Assembly (NCBI RefSeq): GCF_027579695.1
Contig: NC_083587.1
Coordinates: 8,416,501-8,480,500, forward strand
DNA length: 64,000 bases
Direction: 5' to 3'
Source of the DNA: Neoarius graeffei
Taxonomy: Eukaryota; Chordata; Actinopteri; Siluriformes; Ariidae
A model generated the notes under the pieces. That model was not told the origin of the DNA and did not search any database. It worked only from the letters and a program-made list of their open reading frames with translations. Below are positions 40,563 through 52,106 of the stretch, in pieces. Both the position numbers and the translations under genes were made by a program. How positions within the stretch are numbered: the stretch's first letter is position 1; each line of letters opens with the position of its first letter.

Positions 40563-41399
40563 GTGAGTTTGTCATAAATTTTATTATAAAGATTGTATAT
40601 TTTTATGTAACAAAATATGATGACTAGATGAAGGTAGCTCCAATTAATATCAATTTCTTCTTGCAGATGATATGTGGAGTAGTGGTGTAAATCGCAAGTT
40701 TGAGCACAATGCGGTCCGACATCGGTTCTTTTAGCCAATGTGGTGGAACTTGTCTGTTAATAAAAATACTAGTAACACCTCAGTGCTCAAGTTGTCTGTG
40801 TCTATGCGTCAGCCCTGTGATGACCTGGCGACTTGTCCAGGGTGTACCCCGCCTTTCGCCCGTAGTCAGCTGGGATAGGCTCCAGCTTGCCTGCGACCCT
40901 ATAGAACAGGATAAAGCGGCTAGAGATGATGAGATGAGACAGTATATACCCGGTGTGCTGTGAGAGAAAGTGAAGTGTGCTGTGGAATTTTGAGCAACCC
41001 CATGCATTTTCATGCAGGCTCATGAAATAATATATTTTTTAAATACAACAATGACTGTACTTTTTCATTAAAAATGTTTGTAGGTAGTCACTTTTTTTTT
41101 TAATGTAAATGGCCTTTAATTCCATTTTGAAAATAAATTTGGCTCCAGGGAGGAGGATTATTCATGTAGCGACCAGAAAAGGCAGTCGCTTTAGTTGTTG
41201 CCAGTTCCACGGAGCCTTGCCAGAGTGCAAAGGCTCATGGGGCTGTTAATGTTAAAGCTTGGAGAACATTAGGGGCTAAATAGCAATGAGCCACCTTGAC
41301 CAAGACTCCTGCAGTAATTGACCACCTCTGTCCAGTATTTCTGATAGGCATGTATCTTGTAGTAAAATAAAACAACATCTAGAACCATGTTATGTACAG
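40563..41399. other. No further PRDM9-like exon; SINE tail within
   Basis: An acceptor-like TTCTTGCAG at 40,658-40,666 would give MICGVVV and then a stop, unlike the expected PR/SET continuation. 40,790-40,940 matches the 3' half of the SINE at 50,166-50,544 (TGATGACCTGGCGACTTGTC and a GATGA tail). The rest has no gene. Confidence 0.6.
40790..40940 (+). mobile_element. SINE 3' half
   Basis: Shares CAGCCCTGTGATGACCTGGC through CGGCTAGAGATGATGAGATG with the full SINE at 50,166. The tRNA-derived head is missing. Confidence 0.8.
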
Positions 41400-41865
41400 A
41401 GCATAGGATGTCACATAAGTCAATCAGTCCCTATACCAGTCCACCATCCCACCCTGCCTGAAGTCCTCTACCATCTTCCATTGCCAAAAAAAGACCATTA
41501 GCAGCCTGAATGACCACTAACCAGTGGCACTTACTTCCGTCATCATGAAGCACTTTGAGCAACTGGTTCAGACTTGCATCATCTCAAGTCCCCCACCCAT
41601 GTTAGACACCAGTATACTTGTAGAGCTAATGGGTCTACAGAGGACGCCATAGCAACAACTCTCCACACTGCCCTCACTCACCTTGAGCAGCAGAAGAGCT
41701 ATGCTAGGCTTTTCTTTGTGGACTTTAGCTCAGCATTCAACACCATTCTCCCTCACAGACTGGTGTCCAACCTGACAGACCTGAGACTGTCTTAATCCAT
41801 CTGCCTCTGGATAAAGGACTTCCTGTCTGATGGCCTCAGCAATGGCTCCCCACTCTTCACCCTCT
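41400..41865 (+). pseudogene. Rex1-like LINE RT, left part (continues at 52,107)
   Basis: The plus strand shows the RT start (LPLPKKRP-like, frameshifted), GSTEDAIATTLHTALTHLEQ, FFVDFSSAFNTILPHRLV and a stop-interrupted LSPLFTL-type motif. The frame breaks at ACCCTC (41,865) and continues at 52,107 as [11 protein letters not shown] and [17 protein letters not shown]. So one LINE is split by about 10.2 kb of later insertions. Confidence 0.75.
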
Positions 41866-42719
41866 AGTCAAGTCAAGTTTATTTGAATAGCGCTTTTAAC
41901 AATAGATATTGTCGCAAAGCAGCTTTACAGAATTTGAACGACTTAAAACATGAGCTAATTTTATCCCTAATCTATCCCCAATGAGCAAACCTGTGGCAAG
42001 GAAAAACTCCCTCAGACGACATGAGAGAGAAACCTCGAGAGGAACCAGACTCAAAAGGGAATCCATCCTCATTTGGGTGATAAGAGACAATGTGATTCTA
42101 ACATTTTTAACATGAAATCAGTTTTGTTGATGTTCTAACTCTTCATTGATGGAAACTTGAGTGCAAAACTGTTCATGACAACTGCAGTCCTAAAGTTAGC
42201 AAGTCAGATGTAGTCCTCAGCCATAAAAGCATTACTGTAAGAGTCCAGAGCATCTTCCGAGTGTGACTTTCAACTGTCCATATGGGGCCATCCTCCACAG
42301 GAGCGACGTGATGAGACTCCAACCAGATGTAGGGCATCAGAATGGATCAGGCAGGTCTGGGGAGCAGAAGAGGTCAGGATTGCCGTGTAACTCAGAGGGA
42401 CAGATGGGGGGAGAGAAAGAGAGAAAACGCAGGTTGTTGGGTATGCCCAATGTCACCTGATGAGTAGGAACAGTATACATTTTGCACTCAGTACAAACAG
42501 GGACTCCGGCAACTAACTATGACAGCATAACTAAAAGGGGAGAGCCAGAAGGTAGCACAGGCATGAGGGAGCCCCGGGACATAAAGCAGCAGCCACTACA
42601 GGATCAACAAACTCGAGCGAGCAAGTGAGTGGGGGACTGACAGCATCCATACATCCCAGTTTACCAAAACACTCTGTCTGAGGACCCTCCAGATCTACTC
42701 CTTTACCTCATAAACACCA

Positions 42720-42986
42720 TTAATAAAAGGCTTGACTAAACAGATATGTTTTCAGCCTAGACTTAAACACTGAGACTGTGTCTGATTCCTGAACACTACT
42801 TGGAAGGCTATTCCATAACTGTGGGGCTTTGTAAGAAAAAACTCTGCCCCCTGATGTAGCCTTCACTATGGGAGGTACCAGCAGATAGCCTGCACCTTTT
42901 GATCCAAGTAGGCGTGGCGGGTCATAGAGGAGCAGAAGTTCACTCAGGTACTGTGATGTGAGACCATTCAGTGCTTTAAAGGTCAA
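42720..42986 (-). pseudogene. L2-like RT C-terminal end, copy W
   Basis: Reads MTFKALNGLTSQYLSELLLL, YDPPRLLGSKGAGYLLVPPI and SYKAPQLWNSLPSSVQESDT then FKSRLKTYLFSQAF, the conserved C-terminus of L2-like LINEs. Open frame of 88 codons. Related pieces are at 43,081-43,272 and 44,484-44,762. Confidence 0.8.
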
Positions 42987-44483
42987 TAGTAGTACATTAT
43001 AATGAATACGATAATATACGATAATACGATATAATGAATCTACACCTTTACCTCATAAACACTCTTAACAAAAAGCTTGGCTAAACAGATATGCGCTCAG
43101 CCTTGACTTCAACATGGAATGTTTCTGATTCCCGAACACTATTTGGGAGGCTGTTCCATAACTGTGGAGCTTTGTAAGAAACGGCTCTGCCCCCTGATGT
43201 AGCCTTCACTATAGGAGGTACCAGCAGATAGTCAGTCAAGTTTATTTGTATAGCGCTTTTAACAATAAACATTGTCGCAAAGCAGCTTTACAGAATTTGA
43301 ACGACTTAAAACATGAGCTAATTTTATCCCTAATCTATCACCAATGAGCAAGCCTGTGGCGACGGTGGCAAGGAAAAACTCCCTCAGACGACATGAGGAA
43401 GAAACCTCGAGAGGAACTAGACTCAAAAGGGAACCCATCCTCATTTGGGCAACAACAGACAGCCTGACTATAATATTAACAGTTTTAACATGAGGACAGT
43501 TTCATTGATGTTATAACTCTTCATTGATGGAAACTTGAGTGCAAAACTGTTCATGATAACTGCAGTCCTAAAGTTAGCAAGACAACTGTAGTCCTCAGCC
43601 ATAAAAGCATTACTATAAGAGTCCAGAGCATCCTCCAGGTATAACCCTCAACTGTCCTCATGGGGCCGTCCTTCACAGGAGCGGTGCGATAAAACTCCGA
43701 CCAGACACAGGGCACCAGGATGGATCAAGCAGGTCCGAGGGGCAGAAGAGGCCAGCATCTCAATCACAGGACCAACATGTAACTCAGAGGGACAGATTGG
43801 GGGGGGGGAGAGAGAGAGAAAGAAAACACGTTGTTAGGTATGCCCTAAAAATGACAAGTATTCAATCTGTGTGGTAGGCTCGCAGAGACGAGAGTCTTTA
43901 CATCAGGCATAACACACAACAATGGCATGTTAATATGGTAAAAAATATATCATGACCTGCTCTGGCTTGATGCTTGATTGGGTGATGGGAGCACACTCCT
44001 CAGCAATGATGAGATGCAGATGGGACCCTTAGGGCTGGCCAAGACAATTCAGTTACATTTCACCGGGTCTGGGACATGCGACAGAAAGTCTGACGGCCGA
44101 TTCCCTGCAGGCTACGATAGCCAGTCGAGGTCTCCACCAAAAGATTTCCTGTTGACTCCATGTAACTCAGAGGGACAGATTTGGGGTGGGGGGGGAAGAA
44201 AACACAGGTTGTTAGGTATGCCCAATGTCACCTGAATAAGTAGGAGCAGTATACATATTGCACCGAGTACAAGCAGGGACTCCGGCAACTAACTATGACA
44301 GCATAACTAAAAGGAGAGAGCCAGAAGGTAACACGGGCATGAGGGAGCCCCGGGACATAAAGCAGCCAGCCACTACACCGTCAACAAACTCGAGTGAGCA
44401 AGCGAGTGGGGACTGACAGCATCCATACATCCCAGTTTACCAAAACACTATGTCTGAGGACCCTCTAGATCTACACCTTTACC

Positions 44484-45310
44484 TCATAAACACCATTGAC
44501 AAAAGGCTTGACTAAACAGATATGTTTTCAGCCTAGACTTAAATGCTGAGACTGTGTCTGATTCCCGAACATTACTTGGAAGGCTGTTCCATAACTGTGG
44601 GGCTTTGTAAGAAAAGGCTCTGCCCCCTGATGTAGCCTTCACTATACGAGGTACCAGCAGATAGCCTGCACCTTTTGATCTAAGTAGGCGTGGCGGGTCA
44701 TAGAGGAGCAGAAGTTCACTCAGGTACTGTGGTGTGAGACCATTTAGTGCTTTAAAGGTCAATAGTAGTATTTTATAATCAATACAAAATTTGATTGGGA
44801 GCCAATGCAGTGTGGATAAGACAGGCGTGATGTGGTCATATTTTCTAGTTCTAGTAAGGACACTTGCTGCTGCATTTTGAACTCACTGGAGCTTGATTAT
44901 GCACTTATTGGAACATCCAGACAGTAAGGCATTACAATAATCCAACCTGGAGGTAACAAAAGCATGGACTAGTTTTTCTGCGTCACGCAATGACATTAAA
45001 TTTCTTATCTTTGCAATATTTCTGAGATGAAAGAAAGCTATCCGGGTGATGTTATCAATGTGAGTTTCAAATGAAAGACCGGGGTCAATAATCACTCCGA
45101 GGTCTTTTACTGCTGCACGTGAAGAAACAGAAAGGCCATCCAGAGTCACTGTGTAATCAGAAAACTTACTTCTAGCTGTATGTGGTCCTAGCACAAGTAC
45201 TTCAGTCTTGTCAGAGTTAAGCAGAAGGAAATTAATAAGCATCCAGTGTCTAATGTCCTTAACACATTCCTCAATTCTATTAAGCTGGTGTCTCTCATCA
45301 GGTTTTGCAG
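44484..45310 (-). pseudogene. L2-like RT thumb and C-terminal end, copy Y
   Basis: The parts are LLLNSDKTEVLVLGPHTARS, LDGLSVSSRAAVKDLGVIID and DPGLSFETHIDNITRIAFFH, then HAFVTSRLDYCNALLSGCSN, then, after a stop and frameshift around 44,880, the C-terminal block LTPQYLSELLLLYDPPRLLR ending SQAFC. It continues the RT of 46,077-46,769, from which it is separated by the insertion at 45,312-46,118. Confidence 0.8.
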
Positions 45311-45311
45311 A

Positions 45312-46118
45312 GGGGCAATTCCAGCGTTATGGACGTGACACTTGAACTCAAAATGGCAACAAATGACCCAGTGCATGTTTTATTGTCTCCCAGTATTTAA
45401 ACAGGTGTTGCATATTTTAAGGCTGTACCATACTGGAGAAGTGATAGAACAAGAACAATTCCCATAGTACATCTAGGGCATGCCAGAAAACGCCAATAAA
45501 AGATGCGTTATGGATGTGACAGAAAAAGTATCACTTTTCTTGGGTGACTGTACATTTTTATCGAACTCTGTGAAATTGTAAACCTAATGTCGAAATGGAG
45601 ATATCCATTTGATAGAGGGGTCCAAGGTGAATATTAAAAAACCTTTGTTTAAAATATTTTGTATTTCATGCAGAGTTTTGGAAGGAAAAGTCAGCGTTAT
45701 GGATGTGACGAAATTCCGTTATGGATGTGACGCGTCTGAAATAGACATGGCATATGTTTAGAAAATCAGCAATTTAACCACCATAACCCTTTGAAAAACT
45801 CTCTAAATATCAGCTAAAACTATCAAAGTTCTTAAATAATATTTAGGATGGCTATTGTTTTGCTGTTTTGTGGATTTTAGCATACGTTTCTGTGGCTTGT
45901 GGCAATAATATAGAATTGTACATGATCAAAGTTGATTTTAGCTTGGGGTTTACATTATAAGAAAGACTGACAGTGACATATTAGGTTGGTTACAAATTGG
46001 TTCAACTTATTCACATCTGTAAAATACAGGCCTAGGTGATATCTCTGGGAGTGGTTTTGATGCATTACATGTTGCTTTATTTTTGCATGGTGAGGTTGAC
46101 ATTTACATGGAATTGCCC
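45312..46118. mobile_element. TIR element with four copies of a 15-base motif
   Basis: Ends GGGGCAATTCC and, inverted, GGGCAATTCCA. The L2 reading frame resumes on both sides. Near the left end and in the middle, CGTTATGGA(T/C)GTGAC occurs four times in direct orientation (45,325; 45,506; 45,695; 45,717). No coding sequence. Class unknown; a clean target duplication is not visible (CAGA near both edges). Confidence 0.6.
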
Positions 46119-46769
46119 ACAGACATACAACTGTGTGTCATCAGCATAACAGTGGAAACTAATACAATGTTTATGAATAATATTACCCAGAGGGAACATA
46201 TATAAAGAAAAAAGCAGTGGACCCAAGACAGAACCTTGTGGAACACCAAAATTTACCTTGGTACGTCTAGAAATATCACCATTTATATCAACATACTGAT
46301 AACGATCAGTTAGATAAGACCTGAGCCAGGAGAGGGCCATTCCCTTAACTCCCACACCATTTTCTAGTCTATCCAGAAGAATGGAATGATCAATGGTATC
46401 AAATGCTGCACTAAGGTCAAGCAACACAAGTAGTGAGACACAGCCCTGATCAGACGCCAACAGTAGGTCGTTTACTACTTTAACCAGTGCTGTCTCTGTG
46501 CTATGATGAGGTCTAAATCCTGACTGATACATTTCATGGATGTTATTCCTATGTAAATATGAGCATAACTGCTGTGCCACAGCTTTTTCAAGGATCTTGG
46601 AGATAAAGGGGAGGTTTGATATTGGCCGATAATTGGACAGCTGACAGGGATCAAGGTCAGGTTTTTTACTCAGGGGTTTGATAACTGCTAGTTTAAAGGA
46701 TTTGGGTACATAGCCAATCATAAGAGAAGAATTTATTATTTTTAGAAGCAGTTCAATTACTCCAGGCAT
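46077..46769 (-). pseudogene. L2-like reverse transcriptase palm, copy Y
   Basis: 230 codons with [78 protein letters not shown] and [11 protein letters not shown], so motifs up to the YADD catalytic box are intact. The frame then runs into the inserted element at 46,118. Upstream, 46,770-46,980 links it to the endonuclease in broken frame. Confidence 0.85.
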
Positions 46770-46983
46770 TATCTGTTTGAATAGACGTGTAGGTAAGGGA
46801 TCTAGTACGCAAGTTGAGGCTTTTGATGTAGAGACTAATGAAAGTAATTCCGTTTCTTTAAGGGGAGTAAAACATTCTAACTGATGATCTGATACAGTTA
46901 TATAGTTAACTACAAGGTCACTTTGATTGTCTGACCTTAACTTAGTAGTTTGAATTTTTTGTTGGATATTCTCAATTTTGTCA

Positions 46984-48162
46984 TTAAAAAAAATTCATGA
47001 AGTCGTTGCTACTACATACTGCAGGTGTGCATGTGTCTATAGTGGACTTATTCCTGGTTAATTTTGCTACAGTATTAAATAGGAATCTAGGATTATTTTT
47101 GTTATCTTCTATTAGGGAGGAGAAATATGTTGATCTCGCAGCACTAAGAACTTTTCTATACTTCAGGAAGCTCTCCTTCCAAGCTAATTTGAACACTACC
47201 AATTTTGTTTGATGCCATTTATGTTCCAATTTTCGAGTGGTCTGTTTTAATGTGCGAGTGTCATCATTATACCAGGGTGCTAATTTTTTGTCTCTGACCA
47301 TTTTCCTTTTTAGAGGAGCTATATTATCTAAAGTATGGCGGAATGTTGACTCTAAGCATTCAGTTGCCTGATCAAGTTCTGCAGGGGCTGACAGTGACCC
47401 AATCAAAGTTGACAACTCTGGGAGATCATATATAAAGCTCTGTGTAGTAGTTGACGTGAAAGTACGTTTAATACAGTAGCGTGGTGAGGTGCATATATTA
47501 TTACTCAGACATAGTTTGAATGAGATGAGATAATGATCTGAGATAACTTCAGACTGTGGAAGTATGACTATATTGTCTACGTTTAATCTGAATGTTAGTA
47601 TTAGATCAAGGGTGTGACCACCATTATGGGTCGGTCCTATGACATTCTGCTTAATCCCGACTGAATCTAAGATGGACACAAACGCTGTTTTTAAAGGGTC
47701 TTCTGGGTTATCGAAGTGAATATTAAAATCTCCGACAACTAAAGCTTTGTCGAAGGAAATAACCAGATCTGAGATAAAATCTGCAAAATCAGAAAGAAAC
47801 TCAGAATATGGCCCCGGGGGCCTGTAAATAATAAGCAATGGAATTAACTGGGTAGACTTATTTTTTGAGGCTACATACATTATATGAGTATGAAGAACTT
47901 CAAATGTATTAAATTTATAACCAGGTTTGTGTGTTACACCTAGATAATCGTTATAAATAACCGCAACGCCTCCTCCTCTGCCAGTTAGACGAGGCTGGTG
48001 TATATAACTGTATCCAGGAGGACTCGCTTCATTTAATGCTATATATTCATTTGGCTTAATCCATGTTTCAGTTAAACAAAGTACATTAAACTCCTGATCA
48101 GTAATGAGTTCATTAACCATTAGCGCTTTAGATGTAAGAGATCTAATATTTAATAGCCCCAC
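46984..48162 (-). CDS. L2-like ORF2 endonuclease domain, copy Y
   Basis: 392 codons, uninterrupted: [82 protein letters not shown] and [11 protein letters not shown]. These are the EEP endonuclease blocks (E in TETW, D and N in GDFNIH, D and H in SDHY), all present. The link to RT follows ([20 protein letters not shown]). The frame ends just before RT at a stop near 46,984, so the protein would lack polymerase unless read through. The best-preserved endonuclease in the window. Confidence 0.8.
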   Translation of the reverse strand: MGLLNIRSLTSKALMVNELITDQEFNVLCLTETWIKPNEYIALNEASPPGYSYIHQPRLTGRGGGVAVIYNDYLGVTHKPGYKFNTFEVLHTHIMYVASKNKSTQLIPLLIIYRPPGPYSEFLSDFADFISDLVISFDKALVVGDFNIHFDNPEDPLKTAFVSILDSVGIKQNVIGPTHNGGHTLDLILTFRLNVDNIVILPQSEVISDHYLISFKLCLSNNICTSPRYCIKRTFTSTTTQSFIYDLPELSTLIGSLSAPAELDQATECLESTFRHTLDNIAPLKRKMVRDKKLAPWYNDDTRTLKQTTRKLEHKWHQTKLVVFKLAWKESFLKYRKVLSAARSTYFSSLIEDNKNNPRFLFNTVAKLTRNKSTIDTCTPAVCSSNDFMNFF

Positions 48163-48410
48163 CTTTAGATCAAAGGTGCTGGCAGCAGCTGTACAGTCAG
48201 TATGATCTAATTTTATATTGATTAGGTTACTGGAACAAACTCTCTGAACATTTTTTACCTTTTTGTTGAGCTCGAGGAACAGACACAGTCTCGATGTAGT
48301 GGACCCTGAGTGACGACTCTGTGCAGCTAGCAGACAGTCGGTTTAGCCTGTTCGTCTGCTCCCTGGCCTTGGCTCTGGATTGTCAGAAATTCACTAGGCC
48401 TGTTCTGAGA

Positions 48411-49131
48411 CTATGACCTATGCTGCAGGAAATGAGAGCAGCACCTTCCCGAGTGGGATGCAGCCCACTCGGGATAGCCTGCACCTTTTGATCTAAGTAG
48501 GCGTGGTGGGTCATAGAGGAGCAGAAGTTCACTCAGGTACTGTGGCATGAGACCATTCAGTGCTTTCAAGGTCAAGAATAGTATTTTACAATCAATGTGA
48601 AATTTGATTGGGAGCCAATGCAGTGTGAATAAGACAGGGATGATGGGGTCATTTTCTAGCTCTAGTAAGGACTCTTGCTGCTGCATTTTGAACTAACTGG
48701 AGCTTGTTTATGCACTTCTTGGAACATCCAGACAGTAAGGCATTACAATAATCCAACCTGGAGGTAACAAAAGCATGAACTAATTTTTCTGCGTCGTGTA
48801 GTGACATTGAATTTCTTCTCTTAGAAATATTTCTGAGATGAAAGAAAGCTAACCGGATAATGTTATTGATTTGAGTTTCGAATGAAAGTCCGGGGTCAAT
48901 AATCACTTCGAGGTCTTTTACTGCTGCACGTGAAGAAACAGAAAGGCCATCCAGAGTTACTGTGGAATCAGAAAACTTACTTCTAGCTGCATGTGGTCCA
49001 AGTACAAGTACTTCAGTCTTGTCAGAGTTAAGCAGAAGGAAATTAATAAGCATCCAGTGTCTAATGTCCTTCACACATTCCTCAATTCTGTTAAGCTGGT
49101 GTCTCTCATCTGGTTTTGCAGAAACGTGCAA
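48411..49131 (-). pseudogene. L2-like RT thumb and C-terminal part, copy X
   Basis: Shows RHWMLINFLLLNSDKTEVLV, DGLSVSSRAAVKDLEVIIDP, HAFVTSRLDYCNALLSGCSK and ALNGLMPQYLSELLLLYDPP, and stops at SKGAGY, where ORF1-end sequence of the neighbouring copy Y begins. The junction carries a perfect 10-bp inverted repeat (48,448-48,473). Confidence 0.8.
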
Positions 49132-49197
49132 CTATGTGTCATCAGCATAACAGTGGAAACTAATATCATGTTTATGAATAATATCACCCAGAGGTTG

Positions 49198-49201
<4 letters not shown>

Positions 49202-49254
<53 letters not shown>
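49202..49254. repeat. (TA)n microsatellite
   Basis: About 50 bases of TA repeats in copy X. The hAT element that follows inserted into it. Confidence 0.9.
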
Positions 49255-49257
<3 letters not shown>

Positions 49258-49721
49258 AGGGCTTTACATTAACTTTTTTGCTCACCGGCCACTGTGGCTA
49301 GTGTTTTTCCTGAGTCACTAGCCATTCAGCCTTTTCACTAGCCACAATTTTGTTGCCAGGAAATCGCAGTTTTTTTCTTCACCATGATATGTTAAAGTTG
49401 GGAAGATCTAGGTTTAATTATGAATGGCAGCGTATAATGTATCTGTACAGTAGCACTCAAGTATTCAGTGCTGTTAAGGTAGCTCCCTCTATGAAAACAT
49501 GGAACCAATTCAGACAAAAATATAAGCAGAGTATTCTGTTTATTGAACTCAAATTCAAGCCCCTTTCAATATGAAATCGTATATGAAAAATAACATTCAG
49601 TACAACTGAACTGATTCTAATATTAAAAGTCCAATTCAAAACATTTATCATTGAAAAACATTTGATGTTTTGATATGCAAGTATTATGTGTATTATCAAG
49701 TATTATTATGTATATTATGTA

Positions 49722-50160
49722 TTATCTATTAAGTGTGTGTGTGTGTGTGTGTGTGTGAGAACATGTGTAGAGAGAGACATTAAATGTCCTCATTACATTC
49801 ATCATCAGATGAGTCTGAATGGTCCATGAAAAATGGTCTTCGTGACCTGAGGCTTCCAGCAGGTCATAAGTTGATAGCTGGGGCGGGATCAACTTCTTTA
49901 CAATCATGTGAACGTTTCTAAACGGCAGCTCCATCCTCTCCAGCTCAGCCGACTTCATGACAGCCAGGGACTGAAAGCAATGCTGTCCTGTAGTGAACCA
50001 GCCGTCTTCGCCGGTTTTGATGTTATAGTACCGATGTGTGCATTTGACTTTTCGTGGTCCTTTTTATAGTTTCGAGTTTAAAATTACTGGTGCCTGTCTT
50101 TGCCAGACTTTCTGCAGTCTTCGCAGTACATGGTATTTTCGGTTTTGCTATGAACGAGCC
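49722..50160 (-). pseudogene. hAT zinc-finger exon remnant
   Basis: Reading leftward from 50,160: WLVHSKTENTMYCEDCRKSG then, after frameshifts, NFKLETIK and a KSNAHI-type end. C-x2-C followed by F-K-x-E-x-x-K..H resembles the TTF-type zinc finger of hAT proteins such as ZNF862-like genes. Then comes MKSAELERMELPFRNVHMIV (49,722-49,958), an open frame in the position of the following linker. A SINE cuts the upstream side. Confidence 0.5.
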
Positions 50161-50165
50161 AATCT

Positions 50166-50544
50166 GGGCGGCATGGTGGTGTAGTGGTTAGCGCTGTTGC
50201 CTCACAGCAAGAAGGTCCGGGTTCGAGCCCTGTGGCCGGCGAGGGCCTTTCTGTGCGGAGTTTGCATGTTCTCCCCGTGTCCGCGTGGGTTTCCTCCGGG
50301 TGCTCCGGTTTCCCCCACAGTCCAAAGACATGCAGGTTAGGTTAACTGGTGACTCTAAATTGACCGTAGGTGTGAATGTGAGTGTGAATGGTTGTCTGTG
50401 TCTATGTGTCAGCCCTGTGATGACCTGGCGACTTGTCCAGGGTGTACCCTGCCTTTCGCCCGTAGTCAGCTGGGATAGGGTCCAGCTTGCCTGCGACCCT
50501 GTAGAACAGGATAGAGCGGCTAGAGATAATGAGATGAGATGAGA
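50166..50544 (+). mobile_element. Full-length tRNA-derived SINE
   Basis: Head GGGCGGCATGGTGGTGTAGT includes an A box (TGGTGTAGTGG) and GGTCCGGGTTCGAGCCC a B box, the internal RNA polymerase III promoter of tRNA genes. The body (TTTGCATGTTCTCCCCGTGT, TGGTGACTCTAAATTGACCG) and a GATGA-repeat tail follow. It resembles the Mermaid-type SINEs described in zebrafish and catfish, from memory. Inserted in the hAT element at 49,257-51,048. Partial copies: 37,990 and 40,790. Confidence 0.85.
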
Positions 50545-51152
50545 TCTCGTGTGGTGTGTAATTCACCCCTCTCATTTAAATATGGGGAACTTTTTTCAGC
50601 GCGCGCTTTGCGCATCACGGACCTCGGTGATTTTAAAATGCTGCTCCGGCCCTGCTCATTTCTGCCCCTTTTTTCCTGAGCAGCAGGGTTTGAAACTCCA
50701 GCTATATGCTGCCACACAGTGCGCTTGTCAGTCGTCAGCAACTTTGTTGCTTTGTTCATTAACCGCAGGTTACCGTATCATTTGATTTTATCTGAGACGT
50801 TAACGAACATTCTAAACAATTCTAACATGTTGTCAGAATGTTTACGCAGGTGCTCATGGGAGTTGTAGGCGTGTAATATTACATTGCAATGTGTTTATTA
50901 TATCAGATGCCTTCAGAGAAAACTACAATTAAAATATATTGTCATACCACAGAATAAACCACCCGCCAAAGTGGCTAGTGAGACTAAAGTTATTACCCGC
51001 CAAAGCCGAATTTTACCCGCATTTGGCGGGTGCTAATGTAAAGCCCTGAGATATAAAAAATGCAGTATGTCTAGAAAAATCACCATTTACATCAGCATAC
51101 TGATAGCGATCAGTTAAATAAGAGCTGAGCCAGGAGAGGGCCGTTCCCTTAA

Positions 51153-51851
51153 AGGAACAGTCCACCGTACTTCCATAATGAAATATGCTCTTATCTGAAT
51201 TGAGACGAGCTGCTCCGTACCTCTCCGAGCTTTGCGCGACCTCCCAGTCAGTCAGACGCAGTCAGACGCGCTGTCACTCCTGTTAGCAATGTAGCTAGGC
51301 TCAGCATGGCCAATGGTATTTTTTGGGGCTGCAGTTAGATGCGACCAAACTCTTCCACGTTTTTCCTGTTTACATAGGTTTATATGACCAGTGATATGAA
51401 ACAAGTTCAGTTACACAAATTGAAACGTAGCGATTTTCTATGCTATAGAAAGTCCGCACTATAATGACAGGCGTACTAACACCTTCTGCGCGCTTCGACA
51501 GCGCATTCATACCTGTCGAAGCACGCAGAAGGTGTTAGTACGCCTGTCATTATAGTGCGGACTTTCTGTAGCATAGAAAATCGCTACGTTTCAATTTGTG
51601 TAACTGAACTTGTTTCATATCACTGGTCATATAAACCTATGTAAACAGGAAAAACGCGGAAGAGTTTGGTCGCATCTAACTACAGCCCCAAAAAATACCA
51701 TTGGCCATGCTGAGCCTAGCTACATTGCTAACAGGAGTGACCGCGCGTCTGACTGACTGGGAAGTCGCGCAAAGCTCGGAGAGGTACGGAGCAGCTCGTC
51801 TCAATTCAGATAAGAGCATATTTCATTATGGAAGTACGGTGGACTGTTCCT
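51153..51851. mobile_element. 699-bp foldback element flanked by TTAA
   Basis: The whole element is an inverted repeat: AGGAACAGTCCACCGTACTT at the left is mirrored exactly at the right, and the arms (about 340 bp each) match nearly base for base to the centre near 51,490-51,512. TTAA lies at both edges (51,149-51,152 and 51,852-51,855) while the uninterrupted relative at 46,338 has a single TTAA, so TTAA is the target duplication. This fits Kolobok- or piggyBac-type non-autonomous elements. No coding sequence. Confidence 0.9.
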
Positions 51852-51855
51852 TTAA

Positions 51856-52106
51856 CTCCCACAACGTTTTCTAGTCTATCCAGAAGAATGGAATGATCAA
51901 TGGTATCAATGCTGCACTAAGGTCAAGCAACACAAGCAGCAAGACACAGCCCTGATCAGACACCAACAGTAGGTCATTTACTACTTTAACCAGAGCTGCC
52001 TCTTTGCTATGATGAGGTCTAAATCCTGACTGATACATTTCATGGATGTTATTCCTATGTAAATATGAGCATAACTGCTGTGCCACGGCTTTATCTAGGA
52101 TTAAAC
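51856..52106 (-). pseudogene. L2-like RT fragment, copy X (5' part)
   Basis: Reads [20 protein letters not shown] then [20 protein letters not shown] and [11 protein letters not shown] with a 1-base loss in the A-motif relative to copy Y ([11 protein letters not shown]). The copy is 5'-truncated here at the edge of the Rex1-like LINE. Confidence 0.8.

Larger units (their letters stand above)
49257..51048 (-). mobile_element. hAT element, 1,792 bp, with zinc-finger exon remnant and a SINE
   Basis: 15-bp ends CAGGGCTTTACATTA are perfect at both sides. The flanks are TA-rich, so the 8-bp duplication cannot be judged. L2 copy X continues on both sides (TCATGTTTATGAATAATAT left, CAGCATACTGATAGCGATCA right). 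Subterminal GGCCACTGTGGCTAGTG and CACCCGCCAAATGCGGG resemble each other. Carries decayed coding sequence on the minus strand and a (GT)n run at about 49,734-49,757. Confidence 0.8.
41866..52106 (-). mobile_element. Cluster of at least four L2-like LINE copies
   Basis: All on the minus strand: a 3' part (41,866-43,025), a short piece (43,030-43,232), a long copy (43,233-48,447) and a 3'-truncated copy (48,474-52,106). 3' ends with TTTATTTGTATAGCGCTTTT and CATTGTCGCAAAGCAGC occur at 41,877 and 43,236. The cluster sits in the Rex1-like LINE; TCTA occurs at both edges, a possible short duplication. Other elements are nested inside. The reading order shows repeated insertion of the same family or duplication of its fragments. 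Confidence 0.75.

Noticed and set aside
40667..40690. Possible third PRDM9-like exon after TTCTTGCAG
   Set aside because: Gives only MICGVVV then a stop, unlike the conserved PR/SET continuation; probably a chance acceptor.
50166..50240. tRNA gene from A and B boxes
   Set aside because: The boxes belong to a SINE head; no cloverleaf and a SINE body follows.
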